A stretch of DNA of 34,045 nt. Source: an uncultured Saprospiraceae bacterium. Lineage in GTDB: Bacteria > Bacteroidota > Bacteroidia > Chitinophagales > Saprospiraceae. Positions 16,002-24,819 of the stretch are shown here, piece by piece (the first letter of the stretch is position 1; every line of letters starts with the position of its first letter). A program made the position numbers and the translations under genes. The notes under the pieces are model-generated. The model was not told the DNA's origin. It searched no databases and saw only the letters and a program-made list of their open reading frames with translations. The stretch spans positions 1 through 34,045 of the forward strand of contig CALJVJ010000191.1 of the NCBI GenBank assembly GCA_937974625.1, given 5' to 3'.

Positions 16002-17291
16002 ATGAATTTATATCAAAATTTTTTTTTTGTTGTTTGTATGTCCTCAATGATATGGTTTTCTTGCAAAAAAGAAAAACCAATAGAATTGTTATCTCCTGAG
16101 GTACTTTTAACCATAAATATACCAGAAGCATATTTAGAATCTAATCCAGGTAGTTGGGCAGTTTTATCCAACCTAGCAGGAGATATTGTGCAAGTCGAAA
16201 AAATGGAAAAGGGGAAACAACTACTTTTTTCCAATCACAAAACGATAAATAAGGATAAGTTTCATCTAAGTTTAGTGAATAAAGAATTTTATATTAATGA
16301 TGTTATTGATTTTCCAAATCACGAAATGCTTACGGTAAAAACTTATGCTTTTATAGAGCCAAGCATACTCAATATTACCTACCCAGAAGAAACAAATATT
16401 ACTGCAGGTGCTACTTATGCTTCCGTTACCTTGACAGAAGATGATGGGCAAATTAGTTATGGTGTCATTAGCGGGACCTTAACCGGATTAAGTAACACTA
16501 AAAGTTATAAGAAGGTAGGCATGCAAAAAGATAAAAGCAGCATTTTTTTAGCTGTTCATATAGAAGGACAAGATAGTTTACGAACAAGATTAATCGAAAA
16601 TGTAACCAATGATGCTACTTTCAATATTAGAACTTCTGAGCTAAGCGCAGTTCCTCTATCTGTTATTGAAGTGCCAAAAAATTATAATTACCATTTACAT
16701 ATCAATGGAATAACAGGTTGTACAGAAAAAGACCTTTTGTTTACCATACAAGGAAATTACCAAGGAAATGATGGGCAAATTCCAGCAAATTATGCACCCT
16801 TCAAAGAAGCAATTTTTGCCCATTATTTTACTAAAATTAGTTTAGAGAACGGCAAAGAAAGATACCTTTTAGAACAATTTGGCGAACCAGTTAAAGATTA
16901 CCTTCCTACCCCTATAAGTTTTAGCATTGCTAATGAAAGCATCACCAATTTTCAACTAAATTCCAATAAGGAGACAGCCATTTACGAAGTAGAATGGAGT
17001 GCTTCCCAACAAGCAGATGGAATTTGGCAATCTTCTACATGGACTGTGTATGGTGATTTTAAAGAAGATTTTAATGCACCTAACCTCCAAGAATTTTTGC
17101 CAGAAGAAGCTCATTGGTTTGATGAAAAGGAACTAGTTCTTCAGTTTACAAAAGAATATAATTATAGTGCATACCCTAGCTATTTAGCTTGGGTTGATGC
17201 ACAATTTAACCCTGAACACCATGCTTCTATTTGTTCTCGAAATAATTTGCAGCTAGGAGATATTATTGAGACAAAGATTTTAAATCAATAA
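16002..17291 (+). CDS. Unknown lipoprotein
   Basis: 429 aa; I do not recognise the family. The signal peptide ends in IWFSC (Cys21) followed by KKEK. The rest is soluble and rich in beta-type sequence, with no transmembrane helix and no known catalytic motif. Two cysteines close to each end of the second half (CTEKD near 242, SICSRN near 416) could form a disulfide. The N-terminal part (VLLTINIPEAYLESNPGSWAVLSNLAGDIV) resembles the start of surface lipoproteins with immunoglobulin-like folds, but this is weak. It stands alone after eda and is convergent with the PL7 operon, with 27 bases between stops. A role in binding or handling alginate is only suggested by location. Confidence 0.8.
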   Translation: MNLYQNFFFVVCMSSMIWFSCKKEKPIELLSPEVLLTINIPEAYLESNPGSWAVLSNLAGDIVQVEKMEKGKQLLFSNHKTINKDKFHLSLVNKEFYINDVIDFPNHEMLTVKTYAFIEPSILNITYPEETNITAGATYASVTLTEDDGQISYGVISGTLTGLSNTKSYKKVGMQKDKSSIFLAVHIEGQDSLRTRLIENVTNDATFNIRTSELSAVPLSVIEVPKNYNYHLHINGITGCTEKDLLFTIQGNYQGNDGQIPANYAPFKEAIFAHYFTKISLENGKERYLLEQFGEPVKDYLPTPISFSIANESITNFQLNSNKETAIYEVEWSASQQADGIWQSSTWTVYGDFKEDFNAPNLQEFLPEEAHWFDEKELVLQFTKEYNYSAYPSYLAWVDAQFNPEHHASICSRNNLQLGDIIETKILNQ

Positions 17292-17318
17292 TCCTTACAA
17301 CTAATAGATTTATTGGCG

Positions 17319-18398
17319 TTATTCGATTGTGGTTGTATTTAATAGAGGAGATGTCCCCGCACCTACCGTTGCTGCTCTAAACCATACTTCTGTAAAGTCG
17401 CCATTAGCATATTGTTTACCAATATCCCCTTCATAAATATCTGCTCCAGTGCTCCAAACAATATTTGTTTCTGGCGCTTTTCCATTTGCTTGATTATAGG
17501 CGCCTTGTTTAAAATACTGCATTTCCTCTGAATAAGCATTTTCTCGTTCCACACCATCACGACCAATTGGTACAAATAACTTAACGATTTGTTGAGGGAT
17601 ATCGGATGCTTTAGCAAAATCTGATTGCACCAAATTTTTAGTAAATTTCATTGTCTCCCGACCTTCGCTTGAAAAGGTAAGATACATTATACCTTCATAC
17701 ACATTTATTTCATAGCTAAATTCCGCTCCTAATGGAATCCCATCTTTTGGCTCTTCTGGGTAGGAACTGGGACTATCTCCGACGACAGAAAAGTCGTGTC
17801 CCCAAACGGCTGTAGAGTAATCCCATCTTTTATCATTACTTCCTTTAGTATTGATTTCGTAATTCCAAAAAACAGAACCTTTGGTATGACCAGGGAATTT
17901 TTTGTAAAAGATTTTTATGGGTTCATTTTCATGTCCTTCATCACTGTGAATTTGTCCAACGACAACGGAGTAAGACGCAGCCACCCGTGCATCACCAGAA
18001 GTGGAAACATGCATTACTTTTAGCGTACCTGTTAATTTACCACCCGTTTCAGGTGTCCAATGCTTTTTTTCTCCTAATTCAGTTCTAGTATTACTGGATG
18101 TTCTGGAAGTGACTCCTGAGTTGGGGGTTTTATAAACGACCCAATTAGATTGACTGTCATTTTCAACATAAAAAAAATCTTTTTTCTCAAAACCAACCAA
18201 TTCATCTAAATGCGTACCATCGCCTAAAAGGATTTTAAATTTATCCATAAAGGGAATAACCTCGCTAGGGTAAACGGTAGTTTTTGTGACTTTACTATCC
18301 ACTTCTTTAACTGCGGTATTTGAGCAGCTATTGATTAATAATAAACACCCAACCACCAGGAGTGATTGAAATAATGATTTAATAATCTTGATATTCAT
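17319..18398 (-). CDS. PL7 alginate lyase, lipoprotein
   Basis: 359 aa. The PL7 triad of motifs is present: NTRTELGE (Arg105), VVGQIH (Gln149, His151) and QYFKQGAYNQ (294-303). The signal peptide ends in LLINSC (Cys25), so it is a surface or periplasmic lipoprotein. It is closely similar over its whole length to the PL7 at 26473-27558, for example in ARVAASY, NEPIKIFYKKFPGHTKGSVFW and KLFVPIG. It is the last gene of a three-gene operon with the bicupin (1 base between) and the T9SS PL6. Expected reaction: beta-elimination of alginate chains to oligomers; polyM or polyG preference is unknown. Confidence 0.93.
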   Translation of the reverse strand: MNIKIIKSLFQSLLVVGCLLLINSCSNTAVKEVDSKVTKTTVYPSEVIPFMDKFKILLGDGTHLDELVGFEKKDFFYVENDSQSNWVVYKTPNSGVTSRTSSNTRTELGEKKHWTPETGGKLTGTLKVMHVSTSGDARVAASYSVVVGQIHSDEGHENEPIKIFYKKFPGHTKGSVFWNYEINTKGSNDKRWDYSTAVWGHDFSVVGDSPSSYPEEPKDGIPLGAEFSYEINVYEGIMYLTFSSEGRETMKFTKNLVQSDFAKASDIPQQIVKLFVPIGRDGVERENAYSEEMQYFKQGAYNQANGKAPETNIVWSTGADIYEGDIGKQYANGDFTEVWFRAATVGAGTSPLLNTTTIE

Positions 18399-18399
18399 T

Positions 18400-19224
18400 T
18401 TATTTATTTTTAAGCTGGTTATTAGACATAATTTGATTGGTATTGATTGGTTTATGTGTTTTTAACCATTCTTCTCCTTCTTTTGTTAGAAAAAAATCCA
18501 TCCACATATAATTCATTTTTTTATTTTCGGCCACCTCAACCCAGTGGGTCGAACCTAGTGGAATATGCAACAAGGAATACTGTTTAAATTTAGTGGAAAC
18601 CTGGTCCGCGTAAACCATAACATCATTGTCTGTGAGTCCTAAGAAAAGTTGCTCTAGCATTGGATGCTTATGAGCACCTACCTTGTCTGGACCTATCGCT
18701 TCAACAGTTCCAAGAGAAACCCGAGGAATAATATTCGCAGGCAGCACCGTTCGACTAATGGTATTGGGACTTTTAATTTTTTCGGTATAAGGTTCGCAAT
18801 CTTCAAATCGAGTAGCATAGAGTTTTTGCCTATTTTCTTTTGGAAATTGGGTTAAATCTTTAAGGTCTTGTGTTGACAATTTTTTAGTGAATTGAAGGAA
18901 GTGTAATTCTTTACCTCGTTCAACTTCAATTTGAACAGTTGGAATATCTGCGATAGGAACCACAATTGAATCTGGAGTAAGGCTTTGAACAATGGAACCA
19001 GCAGAAAGTCTACCTTTTCCACTAACTAACAAAAGTAGAGTCGTGTGCCCAGGGAGCAGCGTAATAGTTTCTTTAATCGGTCCAAGAAATGCTTTATGCT
19101 CAATTTTTAAGTCGGCAATTTCCCCTACTAATAATGCTTCAGTAAATGTTTGCCTATCAGGCGGAATTTGCATCTGTAAATTTTCCACCATGATTTCGGC
19201 CGAATTGGAAGGCGATATTTCCAT
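18400..19224 (-). CDS. Bicupin, distantly KduI/KdgF-like
   Basis: 274 aa, two cupin halves. The C-terminal half has a full metal site: His185, His187, Glu191 in HKHPMLE and His227 in GSTHWVEV. The N-terminal half (about 30-115) keeps the barrel but lacks the HxH pair, so it is probably structural. Length and order recall KduI (about 278 aa), including SRTVLPANIIPRV before the metal half, where KduI has a similar stretch, but identity is low. No signal peptide, which is odd between two secreted lyases in one operon (3 bases after PL6, 1 before PL7). A role on unsaturated or keto uronates in the cytoplasm is inferred; sensing or another isomerase activity is possible. Confidence 0.8.
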   Translation of the reverse strand: MEISPSNSAEIMVENLQMQIPPDRQTFTEALLVGEIADLKIEHKAFLGPIKETITLLPGHTTLLLLVSGKGRLSAGSIVQSLTPDSIVVPIADIPTVQIEVERGKELHFLQFTKKLSTQDLKDLTQFPKENRQKLYATRFEDCEPYTEKIKSPNTISRTVLPANIIPRVSLGTVEAIGPDKVGAHKHPMLEQLFLGLTDNDVMVYADQVSTKFKQYSLLHIPLGSTHWVEVAENKKMNYMWMDFFLTKEGEEWLKTHKPINTNQIMSNNQLKNK

Positions 19225-19227
19225 TTA

Positions 19228-20934
19228 TTAATTTTTAATAAATTTTATTGTTTGAACCTGTTCAATATTGCTTTGCTTAATACAACCCCTTGCTTGAAGG
19301 CTATAAACTCCGGCAGGTAAATGAGTTACATCTGTCGATAACATCCTTTCCCCTAAAAAATCTTTTTGTACGGCAAATGTATCGACCTCTCTTCCTGTTA
19401 TATTATAAACAGTTATGTCTAGATCAATCTTTTTCAAACTATTTACCCTAATATTCAACTGATTAGAAACAGGGTTAGGGCTAAGTTGAATAAAATTTTC
19501 AATGGTTACCGCATGATGATTGGTACTTGTAACCATCGGATTTGTATAACTCGGTCCTGTATTGGCCTCCGTTGCAATGGGTTGAATCAAAACTTCATGA
19601 GGATATTCATTGCATCCCAAATCTTTTTCCGCAATAGTAGAGGGTCTATTTTGACCCATCAAGTCAAATTTAATATCCGAATCTATTTCGGCAATCCCAT
19701 CAAATTGTGGGAGCAAAGGATAGTCCGAAACAGCAGCATTAATAGCAGGACTATTTTGGGCTAACCCAAAATAACCTACGCTATTTTTCACTAATTGGAC
19801 ATTGGAAATTGAAATGCCACTTGACGGTGAACTAATACCTAAGGAGCCTTCTGTCATATTTCCTAACCATGTTTCTGTGGAAGTAGCATTTCGGAATACG
19901 GGCTCGCGAGGGTCTACAAAAATATTATTAGCAAAAGTTACATTTGCTGGTGGATGATTGTCGCCATCTCCACCAAGGCGTATTTCAGCGGAGTTAATGA
20001 CGGTGTTAAAAGCAATATTTATATCTGCTAAAGGGTCAGAACTTTCATTTTGCAGAAAAATTGTACGGTCTTTCAAATCGTAAAAGTAATTATTATAGAT
20101 GTAATGATTTTGGCCTTCTCGAACTCTAACCCCTCCTTTTCCCTGCAAAAAGAAATTGCCATAAACGATAGCTTGTGAGCCATGACGGAGCACCAATTCA
20201 GCAAGGGGATTATCCTCAAATGTATTATATCGGTAAACATTTTGAGTTGCTTTACTAGAAATGATTTCTCCATCACCATTGCACTGCGTAAAATAACAAT
20301 ACTCCACCAAAGTTCGACTAATTCGATTAGCTTGGGTACTCAAACCGATTCTAATTGGCTCTATTCCTAAATCGTTGCCTGTTCCATCAAAATTTTTAAA
20401 AGAACACCATTGTATTTTATGATAACCTGGATTTGTTTCATGAACTAGGATAGAAAGGATATTTTGGTCATCTAAATTCAATCTATTTTCAAAATTACAA
20501 TAGGTAATATCCACATACTGACTTGATTCTCTGACTCTCAAGTATTTATAGCTTCTATAGCCCTTAATATTTATTTGTGTACAAAGAATACGACTGCCCC
20601 GAATGCTAACTACATCCTTTGTCCCTATATCACCGTCCAAAAATTGAAAACCGCTAAAAGTAATATAGTCACCTCTGATTTCTACCCTAGACTCTCCATT
20701 AAAAATCGTACCGCCTAGCGACTCCGAAGAGATATAAAGATGGTCTTTGGTGATATCCATATAAATATTGGAATAAGTACCTGTCCTCCAAATGATGGAA
20801 TCATTCATTGTCGCATTATTCTGAGCATCGATAAATTCTTGCTGAGAACTTACATAAATAGTGGTGGCATTTAAGGTGGATACAAAAAGGAAATATAGGC
20901 AGTTACTTAAAATTACTAATATTATTTTATTCAT
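19228..20934 (-). CDS. PL6 alginate lyase with T9SS sorting domain
   Basis: 568 aa. A signal peptide (about 1-23, ending STLNA) leads into a single PL6 beta-helix. The catalytic pair is Lys228 in EIISSK and Arg250 in LVLRHG, with coils marked by YCYF, YRYNTF, YGNFF and YNNYF. Residues 481-568 (from FIQLSPNPVSNQLNI to the end KFIKN) form a T9SS type A sorting domain, so it is exported and attached or released outside. It differs from the lipoprotein PL6 at 10107 in having one catalytic helix and this export route. It is the first gene of the operon, and an operator palindrome lies just upstream of its ATG. Confidence 0.93.
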   Translation of the reverse strand: MNKIILVILSNCLYFLFVSTLNATTIYVSSQQEFIDAQNNATMNDSIIWRTGTYSNIYMDITKDHLYISSESLGGTIFNGESRVEIRGDYITFSGFQFLDGDIGTKDVVSIRGSRILCTQINIKGYRSYKYLRVRESSQYVDITYCNFENRLNLDDQNILSILVHETNPGYHKIQWCSFKNFDGTGNDLGIEPIRIGLSTQANRISRTLVEYCYFTQCNGDGEIISSKATQNVYRYNTFEDNPLAELVLRHGSQAIVYGNFFLQGKGGVRVREGQNHYIYNNYFYDLKDRTIFLQNESSDPLADINIAFNTVINSAEIRLGGDGDNHPPANVTFANNIFVDPREPVFRNATSTETWLGNMTEGSLGISSPSSGISISNVQLVKNSVGYFGLAQNSPAINAAVSDYPLLPQFDGIAEIDSDIKFDLMGQNRPSTIAEKDLGCNEYPHEVLIQPIATEANTGPSYTNPMVTSTNHHAVTIENFIQLSPNPVSNQLNIRVNSLKKIDLDITVYNITGREVDTFAVQKDFLGERMLSTDVTHLPAGVYSLQARGCIKQSNIEQVQTIKFIKN

Positions 20935-20948
20935 GAAATTCTTTTATT

Positions 20949-20967
20949 AAACTGGTTAACCAATTTG
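20949..20967 (-). promoter_or_regulatory. Operator palindrome upstream of the T9SS PL6 operon
   Basis: On the - strand AAATTGGTTAACCAGTTT, core at 20952-20963, about 17 bases before the ATG. It matches the motif found at the kdgK and susC promoters. A TATCTTG element lies just upstream on the same strand, an imperfect TAnnTTTG; no clear -33 TTTG is seen. Confidence 0.7.
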
Positions 20968-21378
20968 CAAGATAATATTTTTATTTTAGTTATATCCCCT
21001 ACATTTGAGTATTATTATTAATTTTTAAGCAATTCAAAAAAAGGAAGATATCTATCTTTATTTTTTTAAATAAAATACATTAAAGTGCAAGAACTAGGAG
21101 TAAAAAACACTCTGAAAAAAATTGCTTTACAATAATTTTTTTTCAAAAAAAATATCTGTAGCCTATTGAATTGATTTTTATTTTAAATGTATAAATTACG
21201 CTTATTCAATGGGAGAAGCGCATTAAATTTATAAATGAACCTAAATTATCTGTAATGAAAACTCAATGTTTTTAGCTTATTGACAACAAAAAAAAACATA
21301 TATTTCTTGTAATTTCAGAGACAATTATAGTGAAATTACAAACATTATATAAATTCATATTCAAAAAGGTGGTGAAAT
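20968..21378. other. AT-rich divergent intergenic region
   Basis: About 410 bases of the 643-base spacer between the divergent PL6 operon and susC. It contains long A and T tracts and no ORF of note. Apart from the operators at both edges I see no repeat, RNA gene or further regulator site. Confidence 0.6.
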
Positions 21379-21452
21379 ATTTGGTCAACCAATTAATTCT
21401 ATTACCTTTGTTCTGAACAAAATTGGTTAATCAAAAATTGGTATACCAGTTT
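21379..21452 (+). promoter_or_regulatory. susC promoter with three operator palindromes
   Basis: TTTG at 21380-21383 and TACCTTTG at 21403-21410, 19 bases apart, fit the Bacteroidota consensus. Operators: TTGGTCAACCAA (21381-21392) over the -33 element, the weaker TTGGTTAATCAA (21423-21434) and TTGGTATACCAG (21438-21449) downstream of the start. The layout repeats that of kdgK (42 versus 41 bases between the first two), which points to one shared repressor. The leader to the ATG is about 160 bases. Confidence 0.85.
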
Positions 21453-21577
21453 TGTTTAAAATTATACAAATAAACAACTAATGTAGAATAAAAGGAATTG
21501 AATTGCAATCCAAGTTTAAATTCGATTAACCTACATTGGTAAACATTTCAACATTTATTAATTTAACAAGAATTAAG

Positions 21578-24500
21578 ATGAAATTAAAAGTTAACTTAAT
21601 TTTAATAATGGTACTCTTGCTTAATGTATCATTATTTGCACAAAACAGCTTTATCTTATCGGGAACTGTATCGGACTCAGATAACAGCCCGCTTATTGGT
21701 GTTAATGTGCTAAAGTCCGGTACCTCAACAGGTACCATTACTGATTTGGATGGAAACTATCAACTTGAAGTTAGTAGTGGTGACGTACTTGAATTTTCTT
21801 ATACAGGATATCAGGACCAAAGGATTACTATTGGCAATCAAACAGAATTAAACATCACTATGAGCGAGGGTGCTTTACTAGACGAAGTAGTCGTAGTAGG
21901 ATATGGTACCCGAAAGAAATCGCACAATACAGGTGCCATTTCTCAAATTGGAGGCGGTGATGTCGCAGCTATTCAAGCAGCTCGGGTAGATGATGCTTTA
22001 GCAGGAAAGTTACCAGGTGTTTTAATTCAAAATCAAGATGGAGCACCCGGTGCAGACCCAAAGATTCAAATTAGAGCAGCTTCTTCTATTTCAGGTGATT
22101 CCAATCCACTTATTGTAGTGGACGGGTACCCAATTTCAGGAAGTTTAGCTACAGTTAATCCAAACGATATAGAAAGCTTGGAGGTATTAAAAGATGCTGC
22201 ATCTGCAGCTATTTATGGTTCTCGGGGAGCGAATGGTGTTATTTTGGTAACAACAAAAAAAGGAAAAAGTGGCAAACCGGGCATTAGTTATAATGCATAT
22301 GTGAGCACATCAAGTAAGTATCGAGGTAATATTTTGAAAAGTGGACCAGAATGGGCTGAATTCGCAAGACAAGAGATTGCTGCTGGCAATTGGAACCTTT
22401 CTCAAGTAGACCCAGCATTTGTTGATTTTAGGTTAAATGCTTACGAAAATTCTCCTGGTGCTGTAAGTCCAGAAGATTGGTTATTTAGAAATGGTAGTAG
22501 CATGAGCCATGATTTGAGTATTAGCGGAGGTACAGATGATGTCAATTACTTTGCCTCAGTTGGTTACTTAAATACAGATGGTGTGGTTATCACGCAAGGT
22601 TTTGAAAGATACAATGCACGTCTGAATGTGGATGCTAAATTAGGTAATAGATTTAAAGCTGGATTAAATTTTAATGGATTCGTTGGGGATAGAGATATGG
22701 TAGGTCATGATATGAGAGACCTCTTGAGAGCTTATGGAGTTCATAATATTTATCATACAGCAGAGTCTATCGCATTCGTTCAGCAATTAGACCAACAAGC
22801 ACAAGCATTAGGCCTATCTCCATTTGACAATGGTTATAGAGGTGGAGACGCACCTTTTAACAATAGTATCTATACCTTGGAGCCAGGTATGACTGCACAA
22901 GATTGGCATTATGGAAGAGCCAATAATGGAATTGGTGGTTCAGGGGACGCAGGACCAGCGACAAAGTTGGACAATACGGACCGTTACCAGAAAACGTTGT
23001 TTGGTAATATTAGTTCCTATTTACAATTTGAGTTGACAGAAGGATTAAATTTGAAAACTGTTTTAGGGGCAGATGTCAGAGATACGGAAGACTTTTATTG
23101 GAGAGGATTAGAGTTTGATTCTCGAGCTCGTACTACTCAAACAAACCTAGACCAGACAAATTTAAAGAGAAGTTCTGTTTTAAGTGAAACTACTTTGAAT
23201 TATACAAAAGTATTAGGGAACCACGATATTTCAGCAGTTGCTGGAGTTGAATTCCAAAACTTTTACATTAAAGGAATCTCATTAGATGGTACAAATGTGC
23301 CTTTTGGTCAGCCTGCAAATTTTGCATTATTAGACCCAGCAGATCTTTCTATTTCAGAGAGAGATGAAACTGTTTCTAGAAAAAGTGTTTTTGGTAGAAT
23401 TAACTATGCGTATGATAATCGATACTTAGCATCTGTTTCTGTAAGAAGAGATGGTGATTCTCGTTTCGGACGTAATAATAGATATGAAGTTTTCCCAGCG
23501 ATTTCTTTAGGATGGAATGTTCATAATGAATCTTTCTTCAATCCTGGATTTATAAGTGATTTAAAACTACGATTCAGTAGAGGGTCTTTAGGAACGACGG
23601 CTTTCTTAGGGTCTTACAGTTCTTTGAGTTTGTTGAATCCACAAGCAACTGTATTCGGAACTGGATTTTTGATTCCTTCAGATATAGCTAACCCAGATTT
23701 AACTTGGCAAACCAATACAGAGACTAATTATGGTGTAAATATCGGTTTCTTGGAAAATCGATTTAGAATAGGATTGGACTACTATACTTCTGACATTGAA
23801 GATATTTTGATAAATCAAAGTGTTTCTGAAGTATTAGGAACAACTTCAATTGTCCTTAATTCAGGTGATGTCAAAAGTTCTGGATTAGAATTGGAGTTAA
23901 GTGCTGCTGTTGTCAATACTAGTGATTTACGTTGGAATATTGGTGCTAACCTTTCTACAGTTAATACAGAAATTACGGACTTAGGAGGCTTAGATGAATT
24001 ACCACAAGCACAATATGGTCAATCAGGTAGAGGTCCAATTTTTAGAAACTATGTAGGTGGCGAAATTGGTGAAATGTGGGGATTAGAAACTACTGGAGAG
24101 GTAGAGATGCAATTTTTAGAAGATCCAACGAGACATCCAAATAATGCAACTGGAGAATCTTATGTGGTAGATCAAAATGGTGATGGGGTAATTGATAGAA
24201 CAAAAACAGTAGAACAAGGTGGTGATTTAGTTAAAATAGGGCAAAATACACCAGATTTTTATTGGGGATTGAACACGCAATTGAGTTTTAAAAGCTTAGA
24301 CCTTTCCATGCAGTTCCAAGGAGCACAAGGAGGAGAAGTTTATAATATCGACCCATTATACTATGGCTCTGAATGGAGTGGTAGATTGATAGATAATTTT
24401 GGTACTGATGGCATTGCAAACCATAATGGACAGCACTACATCGGCAATAGAAGACAGACAGACTCAGGAATTCAAGATGCGTCTTATTTAGCATTAAGAA

Positions 24501-24742
24501 ACTTGACTATCGGTTATTCGCTTGCTCCAGATGTAACCAGCAAAATCGGTTTAGGTTCTGCTAGACTATATATTGCAGCTACTAACTTGTTGTATTTAAT
24601 GGGAGATGATTACACTTCTTATAACCCAGAAGGTGTGGAGATTACGAATGGTGGTTATTTAGGGCCAACAACTTATGGTGTACAAGTAGGGGCAAGTCCT
24701 ATTGTTAGAAGTTTCACCTTTGGATTAAATGCTAATTTTTAA
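21578..24742 (+). CDS. SusC-family TonB-dependent receptor
   Basis: About 1054 aa. The start at 21578 is chosen because it gives a normal signal peptide (MKLKVNLILIMVLLLNVSLFA, cut before QN); a frame upstream to 21536 adds 14 unlikely residues. After the signal comes a carboxypeptidase-regulatory-like domain (about 25-100, LSGTVSDSDNSPLIGVNV), the DEVVVVGYGT region, a plug domain (IQIRAASSI, NPLIVVDGYPI, LKDAASAAIYGSRGANGVILVTTKKG) and a beta-barrel ending in FTFGLNANF. Together with the SusD protein it imports oligosaccharides, here most likely alginate oligomers, through the outer membrane using TonB energy. The promoter carries three operators. SusD follows after 77 bases. Confidence 0.95.
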   Translation: MKLKVNLILIMVLLLNVSLFAQNSFILSGTVSDSDNSPLIGVNVLKSGTSTGTITDLDGNYQLEVSSGDVLEFSYTGYQDQRITIGNQTELNITMSEGALLDEVVVVGYGTRKKSHNTGAISQIGGGDVAAIQAARVDDALAGKLPGVLIQNQDGAPGADPKIQIRAASSISGDSNPLIVVDGYPISGSLATVNPNDIESLEVLKDAASAAIYGSRGANGVILVTTKKGKSGKPGISYNAYVSTSSKYRGNILKSGPEWAEFARQEIAAGNWNLSQVDPAFVDFRLNAYENSPGAVSPEDWLFRNGSSMSHDLSISGGTDDVNYFASVGYLNTDGVVITQGFERYNARLNVDAKLGNRFKAGLNFNGFVGDRDMVGHDMRDLLRAYGVHNIYHTAESIAFVQQLDQQAQALGLSPFDNGYRGGDAPFNNSIYTLEPGMTAQDWHYGRANNGIGGSGDAGPATKLDNTDRYQKTLFGNISSYLQFELTEGLNLKTVLGADVRDTEDFYWRGLEFDSRARTTQTNLDQTNLKRSSVLSETTLNYTKVLGNHDISAVAGVEFQNFYIKGISLDGTNVPFGQPANFALLDPADLSISERDETVSRKSVFGRINYAYDNRYLASVSVRRDGDSRFGRNNRYEVFPAISLGWNVHNESFFNPGFISDLKLRFSRGSLGTTAFLGSYSSLSLLNPQATVFGTGFLIPSDIANPDLTWQTNTETNYGVNIGFLENRFRIGLDYYTSDIEDILINQSVSEVLGTTSIVLNSGDVKSSGLELELSAAVVNTSDLRWNIGANLSTVNTEITDLGGLDELPQAQYGQSGRGPIFRNYVGGEIGEMWGLETTGEVEMQFLEDPTRHPNNATGESYVVDQNGDGVIDRTKTVEQGGDLVKIGQNTPDFYWGLNTQLSFKSLDLSMQFQGAQGGEVYNIDPLYYGSEWSGRLIDNFGTDGIANHNGQHYIGNRRQTDSGIQDASYLALRNLTIGYSLAPDVTSKIGLGSARLYIAATNLLYLMGDDYTSYNPEGVEITNGGYLGPTTYGVQVGASPIVRSFTFGLNANF

Positions 24743-24748
24743 TTAAAT

Positions 24749-24800
24749 AGAAGTCAGTAGTCTCCGATAGTTTTAGGGAGACTTCTAACCTCTTTTTTTT
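24749..24800 (+). terminator. Stem-loop with T-tract between susC and susD
   Basis: AGTCTCC (24759-24765) pairs with GGAGACT (24777-24783), and a T8 run follows at 24793-24800. An alternative pairing, AGAAGTC (24749-24755) with GACTTCT (24780-24786), excludes the first. The position suggests partial termination or mRNA processing that sets the SusC:SusD ratio. Confidence 0.55.
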
Positions 24801-24819
24801 AATTTTCAAATAAATAAAA

